From Nitrososphaerota archaeon (GTDB lineage Archaea > Thermoproteota > Nitrososphaeria > Nitrososphaerales > UBA183): a stretch of 64,000 bases of DNA. Both the position numbers and the translations under genes were made by a program. The stretch is taken from positions 62,001 through 126,000 of the forward strand of contig JAFMAA010000002.1 in the NCBI GenBank assembly GCA_029785235.1, written 5' to 3'. Within the stretch, counting starts at the first letter, position 1; every line of letters begins with the position of its first letter. Of the stretch, positions 33,385 through 41,767 are shown in pieces. The notes beneath the pieces are model-generated. The model was not told where the DNA came from. It was given only the letters and a program-made list of their open reading frames with translations, and did no database searches.

Positions 33385-34091
33385 TTCCTTCTCGCCCCCC
33401 ACCAGCAGTTGCACTGCCCGCCCTCGATGAGGAGGACTTTGCAGTCATGGCCTCCGCCGACCCCGTTGGCTCCAGCGGTTCCATGTTGGTGGATCCCCAT
33501 GGCGCACCACTGGCAAACCGGATGGCCGATCCTGTTGTAGCGCCTGTAGGCGCTATATGGGCCCTGCCACGTGGCGAAGTGGTCGTTGTGCTCGTTGGCC
33601 AGAGGATGCTGGCCGTACTGGTAGTCTGTCCAGACGCCGAACAAGGCTGTGCGGAAGGCGTTGTGTGCCGGGTCCTTCTCCCTGATGTTGAAGCCGCCGA
33701 GGTCCTCATAGGACTCGTTGCTGTAGTGCTCCTTGAGCTCCTTCAGGGTGGGGAACTTGGCGCCGCACGTCTTGACGCCGCATCGGTAGGTTGTGTTGGC
33801 TGGCTGTGCTGGCGTGTCTGGCCCGTCGCACCAGATGAGGCTGTACCCCTCCTTCCTGCCGAGCTTGGTGAGCCTGTAATACATGCTCGCCTCGTTCGTA
33901 AGGTCGAAGTCGAGGTATAGCACCCCTCGGGCTTGGAGGGCGTATGCTATGTCAGCCTGCTTTGTGCCGCGTCTGAGGACGAGGCAGCGGGATTCTGGGC
34001 CGGAGGCGTCCCTCTCAAGGGCGTCTCTGACCAGTGAGAACGCGTCCGACCTCTCCTGCCTGGTGAGTAGTTCGCACAAGGCTATTCTCAC
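33381..34091 (-). CDS. Cys/His-rich protein with C2H2-like finger, 236 aa
   Basis: GTG 34091 overlaps the upstream TGA. Starts with a helical region, then CGVKTCGAKFPTLKELKEHY, which resembles a zinc finger (C-x4-C-x12-H), then CQWC, HQH and a terminal C/H cluster (HDCK, CNC). At least two zinc sites are likely. Possibly DNA-binding; no family recognised. Confidence 0.65.
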   Translation of the reverse strand: MRIALCELLTRQERSDAFSLVRDALERDASGPESRCLVLRRGTKQADIAYALQARGVLYLDFDLTNEASMYYRLTKLGRKEGYSLIWCDGPDTPAQPANTTYRCGVKTCGAKFPTLKELKEHYSNESYEDLGGFNIREKDPAHNAFRTALFGVWTDYQYGQHPLANEHNDHFATWQGPYSAYRRYNRIGHPVCQWCAMGIHQHGTAGANGVGGGHDCKVLLIEGGQCNCWWGARRN

Positions 34092-34348
34092 TCCTCCTGG
34101 TTGTCGTTCACCAGCAGCATGTAGCCGCCGACGAACTGGGGGGTTGGCGCTGTGGAGGTGCCGACCCTGTCCTCCTGATAGTAGTCGGCCGAGTCGTACC
34201 AGGTGATCTGCTTGACCACTCTGGGCCACCGATACTCATAGGATATCTTCGGTGGAAGGATACCGCTGTTGCCAGCGGGGGATGCGGCTTGCGCCGCGCT
34301 GTTTGCCCCTTTCACAGGAGCCGTCTGGTGCTGCAATGCGTGCTGCAT
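34088..34348 (-). CDS. hypothetical protein, 86 aa
   Basis: Disordered Ala/Gln-rich N-terminus, then aromatic strands (ISYEYRWPRVVKQITWYD). GAGGGTG precedes the ATG. A minus-strand TTAAAC box near 34475 gives a ~100-base leader beginning with GCCTGG/CCAGGC. Not recognised. Confidence 0.55.
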   Translation of the reverse strand: MQHALQHQTAPVKGANSAAQAASPAGNSGILPPKISYEYRWPRVVKQITWYDSADYYQEDRVGTSTAPTPQFVGGYMLLVNDNQEE

Positions 34349-34628
34349 GTGACACCCTCTATTGCGAGCTGCGCTCAGCTCACGCTGGTAGCTGTTACAC
34401 TATCAGCGGCGATAATATCCTCCGGCCTGGGTGCTAGACCAGGCTTTCATAGGCACCTGCCCCCTAGAATCGTTTAACTGGAGGGCTAACGGTCAGTAGT
34501 GGCGAGGAGTTCGTCCCACACCCGGCAATGCCCTTAATCGGGCTGCATTCAGGATGTGTTCATTCCGGGCTCCTCAGACCCGTCCCGCCCCGTCTCCTGG
34601 GCTATCAGGAGCATTCGGGCGGGGTTAC
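34349..34628. other. gene-free leader region
   Basis: Contains the TTTAAC promoter of the 86-residue gene (34473-34478) and a GCCTGG/CCAGGC hairpin just inside its leader (34425-34444). No reading frame with initiation signals. Confidence 0.4.
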
Positions 34629-34710
34629 TCTCACACCAGCGAGCCGAGTCTCCCTCTTTCGAGGCATAGGATTGGCTGGTTTGGAGACGGTGACTTGGTC
34701 AAAAGGCGGG
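34629..34710 (-). ncRNA. conserved structured element, copy 2
   Basis: Second copy of the element at 21745. The invariant stem ACCAGC (34635-34640) / GCTGGT (34675-34680) is kept. The tetraloop stem is CCTC-GAAA-GAGG on the minus strand. The block CTTGGTCAAAA-GCGGGA follows and abuts the hairpin at the end of the 67-residue gene, as in copy 1. Confidence 0.5.
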
Positions 34711-34711
34711 A

Positions 34712-34733
34712 ATGGCTAGTTGAGATTAGCCAT
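34712..34733. terminator. hairpin containing the stop codon of the 67-aa gene
   Basis: ATGGCTA-gttgagat-TAGCCAT; the TAG at 34716-34718 is in the left arm. Confidence 0.45.
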
Positions 34734-34919
34734 CCAACTTAGTGCCGCTGATGACATCTCGGCACTGACATCAGCCTCTCTGAGCTTGCTTTCGGCCCAT
34801 TCGACAGCCGAATCGCAGTAAGCCATGCCGTCCTCCTCTATTGCACGGAGAACGCCAACGGCTTCGCTGAGCCCAGAGTAGGGAGTCAGAACCTTTGAGA
34901 TGATGTCCAGCATGGCCAT
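34716..34919 (-). CDS. hypothetical helical protein, 67 aa
   Basis: All-helical and acidic. Start overlaps the TGA of the upstream 35-residue gene. Not recognised. Confidence 0.55.
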   Translation of the reverse strand: MAMLDIISKVLTPYSGLSEAVGVLRAIEEDGMAYCDSAVEWAESKLREADVSAEMSSAALSWMANLN

Positions 34920-35026
34920 CAGTCTTCGCTGGGTATGCCTACCCCAACGTATCGGCCGGTGCCTTCGTCGTAATACTCGGACAGGCCCCTATCGATTGGG
35001 CTCGCGACCTCGACCAGGCCGCTCAC
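34919..35026 (-). CDS. hypothetical microprotein, 35 aa
   Basis: GTG overlaps the stop of the 39-residue gene (GTGA) and its stop touches the next start. A GTGRYVGVGIP strand ends it. Not recognised; supported only by packing. Confidence 0.45.
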   Translation of the reverse strand: MSGLVEVASPIDRGLSEYYDEGTGRYVGVGIPSED

Positions 35027-35142
35027 TCCGAGTCCGCCTCCACTACAGGGAACGGGTACGTCCCCGGCATGTAGTCCCGGTCGTCGTAGGCAGCTCTGAA
35101 CTCCTTGTGGAGTTCCGACATACGTGGTTGTACTGACGCCAA
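35023..35142 (-). CDS. hypothetical microprotein, 39 aa
   Basis: TTG 35142 is preceded by AGGAGGTGG, one of the strongest ribosome-binding sites in the window, about seven bases away. Not recognised. First gene of a small operon with a TATATAAG promoter near 35270. Confidence 0.5.
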   Translation of the reverse strand: MASVQPRMSELHKEFRAAYDDRDYMPGTYPFPVVEADSE

Positions 35143-35242
35143 AGTACCACCTCCTTTCAACCCAGTTGGCGTCGCCCTCCATCTCAGTGACAGACGTGGC
35201 AGCTGCTACGCAGAAGCCGTGCTCCCCACACTTTTGAAGCTC

Positions 35243-35274
35243 TGCACCTACTAAATGGGTGCACAGCTTATATA
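35243..35274 (-). promoter_or_regulatory. promoter with start-site palindrome
   Basis: Minus-strand TATATAAG (35267-35274), followed by TGCACC-N9-GGTGCA (35243-35263) lying between the TATA box and the expected start. That position suits an operator better than an RNA hairpin. Confidence 0.45.
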
Positions 35275-35291
35275 TCCAGATCCCCTTTTAC

Positions 35292-35460
35292 AAAGTTGCA
35301 TAGCTGAAAAGGTATGCAATGGACGCTGTTCTGAGCAGCGTCAGGATCTGGCGGTGGAGCGGCATCCTGCCGCTCTGCTGTCAGGACTGTTTCGTGATTT
35401 GAATGGCTTATTTTGAGTCGGCCGTTACAGGATTGCCTCTGCAACCGACTTTCGTGAAGA
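35292..35460. other. gene-free hairpin cluster
   Basis: TTGCATA/TATGCAA, GACGCTG/CAGCGTC, GAGCGGCA/TGCCGCTC and AGTCGG/CCGACT (with TTGC/GCAA inside) follow each other. No reading frame and no known RNA family. Confidence 0.35.
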
Positions 35461-35491
35461 AAACAGGGGAAGGAAAAGCCCGACTGGTTGA

Positions 35492-35602
35492 CTAGCTTTT
35501 CCTCAGTTGGCTTCTGAGGCGCATCGCCTTGTAGAAGGCGATCCCGCCAACAGTAGCCAGGATTGGTAGAACTACGATGCTGACCGACGTCACGAAGTCC
35601 AT
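35492..35602 (-). CDS. small membrane protein, 36 aa
   Basis: ATG 35602 (alternative TTG 35605) follows the upstream stop by 13 bases. One transmembrane helix (VSIVVLPILATVGGIAFY) and a basic tail. Not recognised. Confidence 0.5.
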   Translation of the reverse strand: MDFVTSVSIVVLPILATVGGIAFYKAMRLRSQLRKS

Positions 35603-35615
35603 CAACAAATGGATA

Positions 35616-35864
35616 TCACTCCGACCTATTAAGGTCTTGACGTAGCTTGGCCAGCTTGTAGTTGAAGTAGAGCCAGATCGCCATTAGGACAGACACGATG
35701 ACAGAGAGCCATATGGCCCCCCACTCGCCGGTCATCTGCCCCACTAGGACGGCTACTACGACGCCAGTCGCCATCGCCAGCAGACCGCCGGCGATGAGTT
35801 CGAACTGGGCGATGTACCAGTCGTAGAGTTTCTCGATTGCTGTGGTCGAGTTCATTTTCTTCAC
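35616..35864 (-). CDS. small membrane protein, 82 aa
   Basis: Two long hydrophobic segments (~22-42, ~48-70) and a charged C-terminal helix. Not recognised. Confidence 0.6.
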   Translation of the reverse strand: MKKMNSTTAIEKLYDWYIAQFELIAGGLLAMATGVVVAVLVGQMTGEWGAIWLSVIVSVLMAIWLYFNYKLAKLRQDLNRSE

Positions 35865-35947
35865 GCTTTACCGGCCGCACACCCCCAGGTGGAGTCCTGC
35901 CCCGTTTGGGCTGAAGGGGGAGGTGGGCCGCGTTGGCTCCATCAGCA

Positions 35948-35998
35948 AGTTACCTGCCAACCTGACACCCAAATGGTGAAGGCTGGCAAGTCACTTTG
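35948..35998 (-). terminator. imperfect hairpin past the 58-aa gene
   Basis: A 17-base stem in which two of three mismatches become G-U pairs when read on the minus strand, which supports that strand. Lies just beyond the stop at 36005. Confidence 0.35.
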
Positions 35999-36004
35999 CT
36001 CTTC

Positions 36005-36181
36005 CTACATAATTGGCCCGGGTCCGCTGTTTGGCGGCATTATTGGCGGTATTGTGTGAAATACCGGAGGTGCTCCATGGACCATCAGCATGACTGACAG
36101 CAGTATCGGCGGGGCGATGACAAGGCCGATAAGGAGCTTGGACAGGACGTACTTTCCGTTCTTTCTGGTTATTGTTGACAT
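36005..36181 (-). CDS. small membrane protein with Pro-rich tail, 58 aa
   Basis: ATG 36181 has AGGAGGGTGAG before it. One transmembrane helix (LLIGLVIAPPILLSVMLMV), then a proline-rich extracellular or lumenal tail. A TTAAG box near 36243 with the palindrome GCATGC-N6-GCATGC at 36214-36231 forms its promoter. Not recognised. Confidence 0.6.
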   Translation of the reverse strand: MSTITRKNGKYVLSKLLIGLVIAPPILLSVMLMVHGAPPVFHTIPPIMPPNSGPGPIM

Positions 36182-36408
36182 ATTTCTCACCCTCCTGGTG
36201 GAATCATGTCTCTGCATGCGATATTGCATGCTCCTGAGTTCTTAACGACCGGAATTCCGCCTGACGGCCAGTAGGCTCCTGCCTTCCAAGGCTCCCGCTA
36301 GAATGGGGCGGGTAGCTCAGCAGGGCCAGGCCGGTGCACGGACTTCTTGGTTAGTAACTCGGTTACTGCTTCCAAGCGAGATAAGGCATGGAAGTCAACA
36401 TCTCTCGG

Positions 36409-36735
36409 TTACTTCGCGTGTTTCGAGACGACCGTATACACGGAAGATGATCGGAATGCGTCATGATGACGCCCCCGATGGGGGCTGGATCGGTAGTTGT
36501 ACTTGGCGTTACGCCAAGCACTGGCGAGCTCGCCTATACCGTGCCAGAGGTTGTCATATCTCAGAAACGGGGCTAAGATCGCAAGTCCTACCAGTCCAGC
36601 GCATGCCTGGGTTTGTCGCATGCTCAAGTAAACAAACTGCACATACCCAACCGTCGATAATACGATTGGGGAGGCAGACAGAGCAAACGCAATCGCAAAC
36701 ACCAGCTGTATATGTTTGGTTACGGCTTTGTTCAT
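36409..36735 (-). CDS. membrane protein, 108 aa
   Basis: ATG 36735 (MNKAVTKH) chosen over an earlier in-frame start whose residues look random. Three hydrophobic segments then a basic Arg/His-rich tail. Not recognised. Confidence 0.5.
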   Translation of the reverse strand: MNKAVTKHIQLVFAIAFALSASPIVLSTVGYVQFVYLSMRQTQACAGLVGLAILAPFLRYDNLWHGIGELASAWRNAKYNYRSSPHRGRHHDAFRSSSVYTVVSKHAK

Positions 36736-36801
36736 CCCGGATGTTTTCGGGCTCGAGGCGGAATTGCACCACCAACCAAACCGTCTTATGTTGTTGAGCA
36801 A

Positions 36802-37560
36802 AGGACCCGGCGGGTCACAGCCTTGTGAAAATACAGGGGCTCCCAGCTTGGGGAACCGGGTCTCTTGCTATCAGGCTACATGCCAGCGTTGAACGCTTAA
36901 ATCGACATTATACCAAGTGAAGTTTGTGGGACTCGGTCTGGTTACTGTTAGATCATCGGGGTGTGGAGTCACACACCACTCAAATCGTAACTAAGTTCGC
37001 CATCGCGAGTCTGCCCACTATCGCCTGGTCGTGTCGAAAGGCATGTGTTTGTGCAGAACAGGATTCAGGACCTTGCCGTCTTGGGGCCGTCGTCGTCTCC
37101 TGGGTGTTTCCTGCTGTCCTGCTGGTCAAGGGCATATACCAGGTGTCGTCGTCACCAGGGTGCCCGTTGGTGAATATACCAGATTGCCGCGACCTTCGTC
37201 GTCAATTGGCTGTCAAAGACTGCAGGACTTCCTGCAATGTTTCGGCCAACGATCGTAGCTGATCAATTGTAGACTCCTTTGATTCTGGGAGTCATCAGGG
37301 GCCTTGAGGGCCCTGTCAATTGTCCTCTGATCGCGTCTGCCTTAGTTTGGCAGCAGCGGCTGGAAGGCGAGGCTCCAGCAAGATACCGATGTCTCGGTAC
37401 CTGATCAGGTCTCTTCGTAGCCCGGGTGGTTTGGATGGCAAATCCGGGGCGAAGGCGTGTTCGCAACAGCATGACGGCCAAGAGCGTCTCAATCCGAGCC
37501 ATGAGGCTCGAAAGAACGACGTCCAAGGGATTGGACGTCAAATAACCTGGCAAGAAGCCA
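36802..37560 (+). other. gene-poor structured region upstream of promoter module B
   Basis: Hairpins include TGCAGG/CCTGCA, GGGCC/GGCCC, GCTGGA/TCCAGC, TACCG/CGGTA, CGAGCC-atga-GGCTCG and GACGTCCAA-GGGA-TTGGACGTC near 37519-37540. The last has a GNRA loop on the plus strand. It is followed at 37595-37600 by six Ts that could end a plus-strand RNA. A 112-codon plus frame (36924-37262) has no clear initiation signal. Confidence 0.35.
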
Positions 37561-37585
37561 AGTGACTTTGAGATAACTCTCGGCA

Positions 37586-37644
37586 GGAATACAGTTTTTT
37601 GTCGTGAACGACATGGGTCTTACTGCCTGTTTCTATATAAGGAC
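37586..37644 (+). promoter_or_regulatory. promoter module B: T-run, perfect 14-bp palindrome, TATATAAGGAC
   Basis: GGAATACAG, then six Ts (37595-37600), then the perfect palindrome TGTCGT-GA-ACGACA (37600-37613), then TATATAAGGAC (37634-37644). Palindrome-to-TATA distance is 21 bases versus 20 in module A. Predicted start near 37664, upstream of the ribbon-helix-helix gene. Confidence 0.6.
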
Positions 37645-37761
37645 CTGCCACGATAGCGCAGCAGCCGTCTTCTCCTCTGCAGCCGGTCTCGGCGCGCTGT
37701 TGGCGTTGGTGACATCTTGGCAGCCTTGGTCCGGCGATCTCGGCGTCCAGCTTGCCCGTCG

Positions 37762-37767
37762 TTAAAT
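37762..37767 (+). promoter_or_regulatory. proximal TATA box of the RHH gene
   Basis: TTAAAT, 25 bases before ATG 37790, predicts a leaderless mRNA in addition to the longer transcript from module B. Confidence 0.45.
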
Positions 37768-37789
37768 CGTCGGGGGGTGTTGCTCCCTG

Positions 37790-38455
37790 ATGTCAGAGGC
37801 GCCTCCGTCAGCATCTGGGGAGCAGCAACCATCAGGCGAACCGGGCCCGGCGCCTTCGACCGGAGACGTGGAGGTCAAGACGACCATCCGGGTCAGCAAG
37901 AGCCTACTGGATGCTGTCCAGAGGGTGGTCAAGGACGGCAGCTCCGGTAAGCTCAGGGGGTTCCAGAACGAGGCGTTCACCGAGGCGCTGAGGCTCTGGC
38001 TGGCGTACGTAGGCAGCGCGCCTGCCATCCTTGTCGTCGACGGCAAGACCGGCAGGAAGCGCGTGACTTCCTTTGACGGCATAGACGGCTTGATGGGGGA
38101 GATCCTGGCCGATGCGATGAAGGTGGAGTTCAGTGTATATCCGCTGTCGGCGACGAGCCAGAACTTTGAGGACGGCGTCCTGGAGAAGGTGGTCAAGGCT
38201 CTTATCAAGAGGATAGGGAGGCCTCCAGTGGCGAGGATAGGGGCTGAGGGCGTCCAGTCCGTCGAACTCCAGGGGGACGGCGACGGCTGGGAGGCAAAGC
38301 TGCAGGCAGCCCAGGAGAGGTCTGATGTGCCACTCGAGCTGTCTCTGATCTGGATGGAAAGGAACCTCTATGCGTCGTTCAGATTCGAGTCGATAGAAAC
38401 AAGGCCGTTCAGGCAGGCGCCAAATGCCAACGACCTGGACGCCCTTGCCGTCTAG
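37790..38455 (+). CDS. ribbon-helix-helix-type protein, 221 aa
   Basis: After a disordered Pro/Ser-rich N-terminus, residues ~28-75 give a strand (VEVKTTIRVSK) and two helices (LLDAVQRVVK, FQNEAFTEALRLWLAYV), the ribbon-helix-helix order. A ~140-residue alpha/beta C-terminal domain follows and is unrecognised. RHH proteins bind palindromic operators as dimers of dimers. The palindrome in its own promoter and its near-copy at 15488 are natural candidates. It stands alone on the plus strand between two minus-strand blocks. Confidence 0.6.
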   Translation: MSEAPPSASGEQQPSGEPGPAPSTGDVEVKTTIRVSKSLLDAVQRVVKDGSSGKLRGFQNEAFTEALRLWLAYVGSAPAILVVDGKTGRKRVTSFDGIDGLMGEILADAMKVEFSVYPLSATSQNFEDGVLEKVVKALIKRIGRPPVARIGAEGVQSVELQGDGDGWEAKLQAAQERSDVPLELSLIWMERNLYASFRFESIETRPFRQAPNANDLDALAV

Positions 38456-38466
38456 ATAGCAGGTGT

Positions 38467-38521
38467 TTCGTAAGCGCGACCGGGAGAGCGCTGTAGGTCC
38501 TAGTCAGCTTCCGGGTCGCGG
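38467..38521. terminator. convergent hairpin between the RHH and ATPase genes
   Basis: GCGACC...GGTCGC outer stem with further GG/CC pairs inside, located where plus and minus transcripts meet. Confidence 0.35.
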
Positions 38522-38635
38522 CCGTCATCATGCGTCAGGCACCAGCCGTCCTGTCAAACACACCCGTCCCTTGTCATGGTGGTTGCTGCGGCATCCTCTA
38601 GCAGCGCAAAGCGGTCGCTGGCCAAGTGCATGCCC

Positions 38636-41600
38636 CTAGGTCGATGGTCGTTCCGCCAGGCGCCAGACACCGCCCGACTGGATTACCACCTTCTTCGACT
38701 CGAGGTACTGGAGGTGCTTTACCAGTCGCTTCTCTGACGTGCTCAGCATCTTCGAAAGCTTGTACATGGGGACGTTCGGGGTGCGGGCCAGCTGCTTGAG
38801 GATTTCAGCCCTGAATTCCTTGTCTTTCTCTTCTGTTTGGCGAGCCAACTCTTCTGGTGATAAAACTGCCCCATTGTTTAAAAGAGGGATATTTTGGACT
38901 CCGTTTGGCGAATGTGGCTTAATACTATCTGATTTTGTCTTATCAGATTCGATTATATGCCCTGAAGTTGGATTAGACGGCCCAGACGGCTCTTGTGCCG
39001 GTGCACTCTTGTCTCTTGCGAGTGCTTTTTCGAGTGCCGGGGACATGGTGACCCGATATTGGCCGAAGGCCTTCCACTCGGCCCTGACGGCCTCCGCTTC
39101 TGGCGAATTGTCGCCTTCCAGGGGCCCGAGTATGTCTGCGGCGCTGATGCTAAGTTGCAAGGCCTTCTGGACGTCTGCAGCGCCTACGGCGCTCTTGATC
39201 TCTTCGATCAGCTCGCGCATCTTCTTCAGCGACTCGTCGGGTTTGCGCTGGCTTGGGCCCACGTTCGCCGTCGGCGTCGTCGCGGCTGGTACTGGCTGGT
39301 CCTGCTTCCCTGACATGGCGGCCCTGAATGCGGGGTCTGAGAACGTTGGCGAGCTTCCGAACTCCCTCCACTTCGCCCTCACGGCCTTCGCCTCGGGTGA
39401 ATCGTCTGTTTCGAGCGGTCCCAGTATTTCTGTGGCTTTCATGGCGAGCTTGGCCGCCTCCTTGGCGTCGCCTGACTTCATGGCCGCGGTGACCTGCGAG
39501 ATGATGTCCTCCAGCTCCTTCAGGGCTGCGACGACGCCTGGCTGAGTCTCGGGTTGCGTCTGTGTCGGCGGCTTCCAGTTCGCCGCTTCCGAGTATCCCG
39601 CCTCCCCTTCCTCACCGAGGTACTTCATCTCCTCACCGAGGTACTTCCTATACGTCTCCTGGTCTTCATAGACGTTGAGAGTCTTGAGCTCGTAGGGGTA
39701 TCCCATGTCGCGCAGTATCCGGTCCAACTGCACCTTGTGCTCCGGGCTGCTGACTACGAACAGGACCTTCTTGTACCCCTTCTTCACGTTCTTCTCGAGG
39801 TTGTGCCTCGCCTGCTTCTGGCTCTTCTCAGGGTATGTCTCGATCTCGACAGCGAAGGGCGACTTGTCCCAGTTCAGCGGGTCTACAGCTCTCTTGTTCC
39901 TCTCAATCTTCTCCTTCGGCGAGAACACCAGCATGTCTGCCTTCTCCCCAGCCTGGTCTCCCGTGTCTATGGTCACCCATCTTCCTCCCCGCCAATACTC
40001 GTTGAGAAGTACGCTCATCATGAGCTGATGGAGAGGGCCTCCCCCACGTCTTCCGCGTGGGAGAGTCCTGAAGAACTTATTCCTGGCGTCATCGCTCAGG
40101 CGGTATATTATCTCCCTGGACCTGTCCAGCTCGTCCTGTGACTTTGGCCCCGGCTTCATGGCAGGCATCTCCCCTCTGTTCTGCTTCTGAAGTATGTTCC
40201 AGCCTCCGCCGCGCTTGTCAGGGTCCGTTGTCACCATGGCTGAGACATACCCCATTTCTTGCAAGTACATGAGGCCCCCCTGAACGACAGATCCATCCCA
40301 GTAGTTTTCGTTGTAGAGTTGGTGGACCATCTCCACGTGAGTGCTCTCATGCTGCACGAAGAGCTTCGTCATTATCCCCCAGTGGAGCGGGCTGACGAGC
40401 GGCATCCCCTCGGCCCTGCGGAGCTCCTCCAGCTTGTCCTTGTAGATCGGCTTCAGGTCCTGGACAGCATTGCCATAGGCAGGGTTCATCACATTCCTCA
40501 TGTATTCGATGACCTCGTTGACTGTCCTCACAGGCTCGTGGACCTTCGGGAACTGGATCCTCATCACGTTGGACAGCCCTCGCCCGCCCACCGGGTTCTT
40601 CCTGACCAGACAGACCCAGTTCGGCAGCCTTGGTAGTATCGTCTCAATCTCCTTCCCCTTGCTCGGGTCCATCAGCTTGGCCAGCTTGTGAGCGTCGTCA
40701 GGGCCCACCCTGAAGCTCATCACGAGCCCGACGTTGCCCATTATGGTCTCGAACAGCTCTTCTCTAAGCTGGGCGGTGTTCTGGTGCGCCATGATCAGGT
40801 ACAGCCCATACTTCGCCGCTTCGCTCAGTACCGAGTCTATCGTGTCCAGGCTGCCTATGTTCTGGAACTCATCGATACATAATTCTACATTGTTGGGGAC
40901 CATGGGAGTCCCAGCCTTCTCCGCATCCCTTGCCCTCTTCTGAATCATGAAGTAGAACTTCAGGAGGAGCGTGTTAGTGATCATGACCCGGAAGTCGTTG
41001 GGGAGGTGGAACTTCGACAGCCTGAAGATCGTCACAACCCCAGGCTTCATCATCTCCTCGAACGGAAGAGTTGACCGTCTGACGCAAAAAGTTTTTGATG
41101 TCAAACTATCGGGGGGCATCACGAAGTTCGATATCCTGTTGAGCACTGCTGTGAACGCGGCTGACTCGAGCTTGGAGATGGCTTCGAGTGTCTTGTTGAT
41201 CAGCTCGTCCTCGACGCCCACGCTCCTCAGCATGTCGGAGAGCTCGTCGGCATCCCTGGCTATCATGTCTGAAAGCAGCGCATACAGGTCACCAAACGTA
41301 GGCGGCTCGTCCGATATCGAGTAGAGGAAGTAGAGGGCAGAACGGAAGATCCACACGAGCCTCGGAGCACTCTCAACGTCTGCACCGAAGAGCTCCTTCA
41401 GTATGGTTGCGAGTTCTGATACCTGCGACTGCATGAGGAAAGCCTTCTCCTCCTTCGTCTTGAAAGGCGGGAGTTCTAGCGGGTTGAGAGAGAATGTGAC
41501 ATATGTTGGGTCGAAGATGAACAACTTCTTGATGTCCTTCACCCTCGTGGCGAGGTCGAACGACGCTTCTCCATGAGGGTCGATGAAGACGACCGCCGTC

Positions 41601-41734
41601 GGGAAGCGCTTCTGCACCGAGTCACCAGACACATAGTCCATTGTGTAGAGAAGCGCATTAGTTTTTCCACTTCTCGTCGATCCAACTACATACACATGTC
41701 CTCTCAGATCGTCTACGTCAAGCGCTTCCGGCAC
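38636..41734 (-). CDS. VirD4/TraD-HerA-type coupling ATPase with winged-helix C-terminus, 1032 aa
   Basis: Begins almost at the Walker A motif (VVGSTRSGKTN, ~17-27); Walker B is VELCIDEFQ near residue 285, followed by the AHQNTAQLREELF helix of conjugative ATPases. The middle has no assigned domain, and residues ~740-900 hold two similar helical repeats (MKSGDAKEAAKLAMKATEILGPLE and its relative). The last 50 residues are a winged helix. GTG 41734 is 26 bases from a TTTTAA box at 41757, so leaderless. The N-terminal domain and membrane anchor usual in this family are missing here and seem to be the two genes upstream. Likely hexameric motor that moves DNA across the membrane. Confidence 0.8.
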   Translation of the reverse strand: MPEALDVDDLRGHVYVVGSTRSGKTNALLYTMDYVSGDSVQKRFPTAVVFIDPHGEASFDLATRVKDIKKLFIFDPTYVTFSLNPLELPPFKTKEEKAFLMQSQVSELATILKELFGADVESAPRLVWIFRSALYFLYSISDEPPTFGDLYALLSDMIARDADELSDMLRSVGVEDELINKTLEAISKLESAAFTAVLNRISNFVMPPDSLTSKTFCVRRSTLPFEEMMKPGVVTIFRLSKFHLPNDFRVMITNTLLLKFYFMIQKRARDAEKAGTPMVPNNVELCIDEFQNIGSLDTIDSVLSEAAKYGLYLIMAHQNTAQLREELFETIMGNVGLVMSFRVGPDDAHKLAKLMDPSKGKEIETILPRLPNWVCLVRKNPVGGRGLSNVMRIQFPKVHEPVRTVNEVIEYMRNVMNPAYGNAVQDLKPIYKDKLEELRRAEGMPLVSPLHWGIMTKLFVQHESTHVEMVHQLYNENYWDGSVVQGGLMYLQEMGYVSAMVTTDPDKRGGGWNILQKQNRGEMPAMKPGPKSQDELDRSREIIYRLSDDARNKFFRTLPRGRRGGGPLHQLMMSVLLNEYWRGGRWVTIDTGDQAGEKADMLVFSPKEKIERNKRAVDPLNWDKSPFAVEIETYPEKSQKQARHNLEKNVKKGYKKVLFVVSSPEHKVQLDRILRDMGYPYELKTLNVYEDQETYRKYLGEEMKYLGEEGEAGYSEAANWKPPTQTQPETQPGVVAALKELEDIISQVTAAMKSGDAKEAAKLAMKATEILGPLETDDSPEAKAVRAKWREFGSSPTFSDPAFRAAMSGKQDQPVPAATTPTANVGPSQRKPDESLKKMRELIEEIKSAVGAADVQKALQLSISAADILGPLEGDNSPEAEAVRAEWKAFGQYRVTMSPALEKALARDKSAPAQEPSGPSNPTSGHIIESDKTKSDSIKPHSPNGVQNIPLLNNGAVLSPEELARQTEEKDKEFRAEILKQLARTPNVPMYKLSKMLSTSEKRLVKHLQYLESKKVVIQSGGVWRLAERPST

Positions 41735-41767
41735 GTGTAGTGAGGCTGGAAGTGCTTAAAACGGGGG

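Noticed and set aside
36303..36345. tRNA-like start (GGGGCGGGTAGCTCAGC)
   Set aside because: The D-arm has no pairing GAGC, and no anticodon arm, GGTTCRAATCC T-arm or closing acceptor strand follows.
36924..37262. 112-codon plus-strand reading frame
   Set aside because: The TATA-like TTATACC is only ~17 bases from the start, no ribosome-binding site, crosses hairpins.
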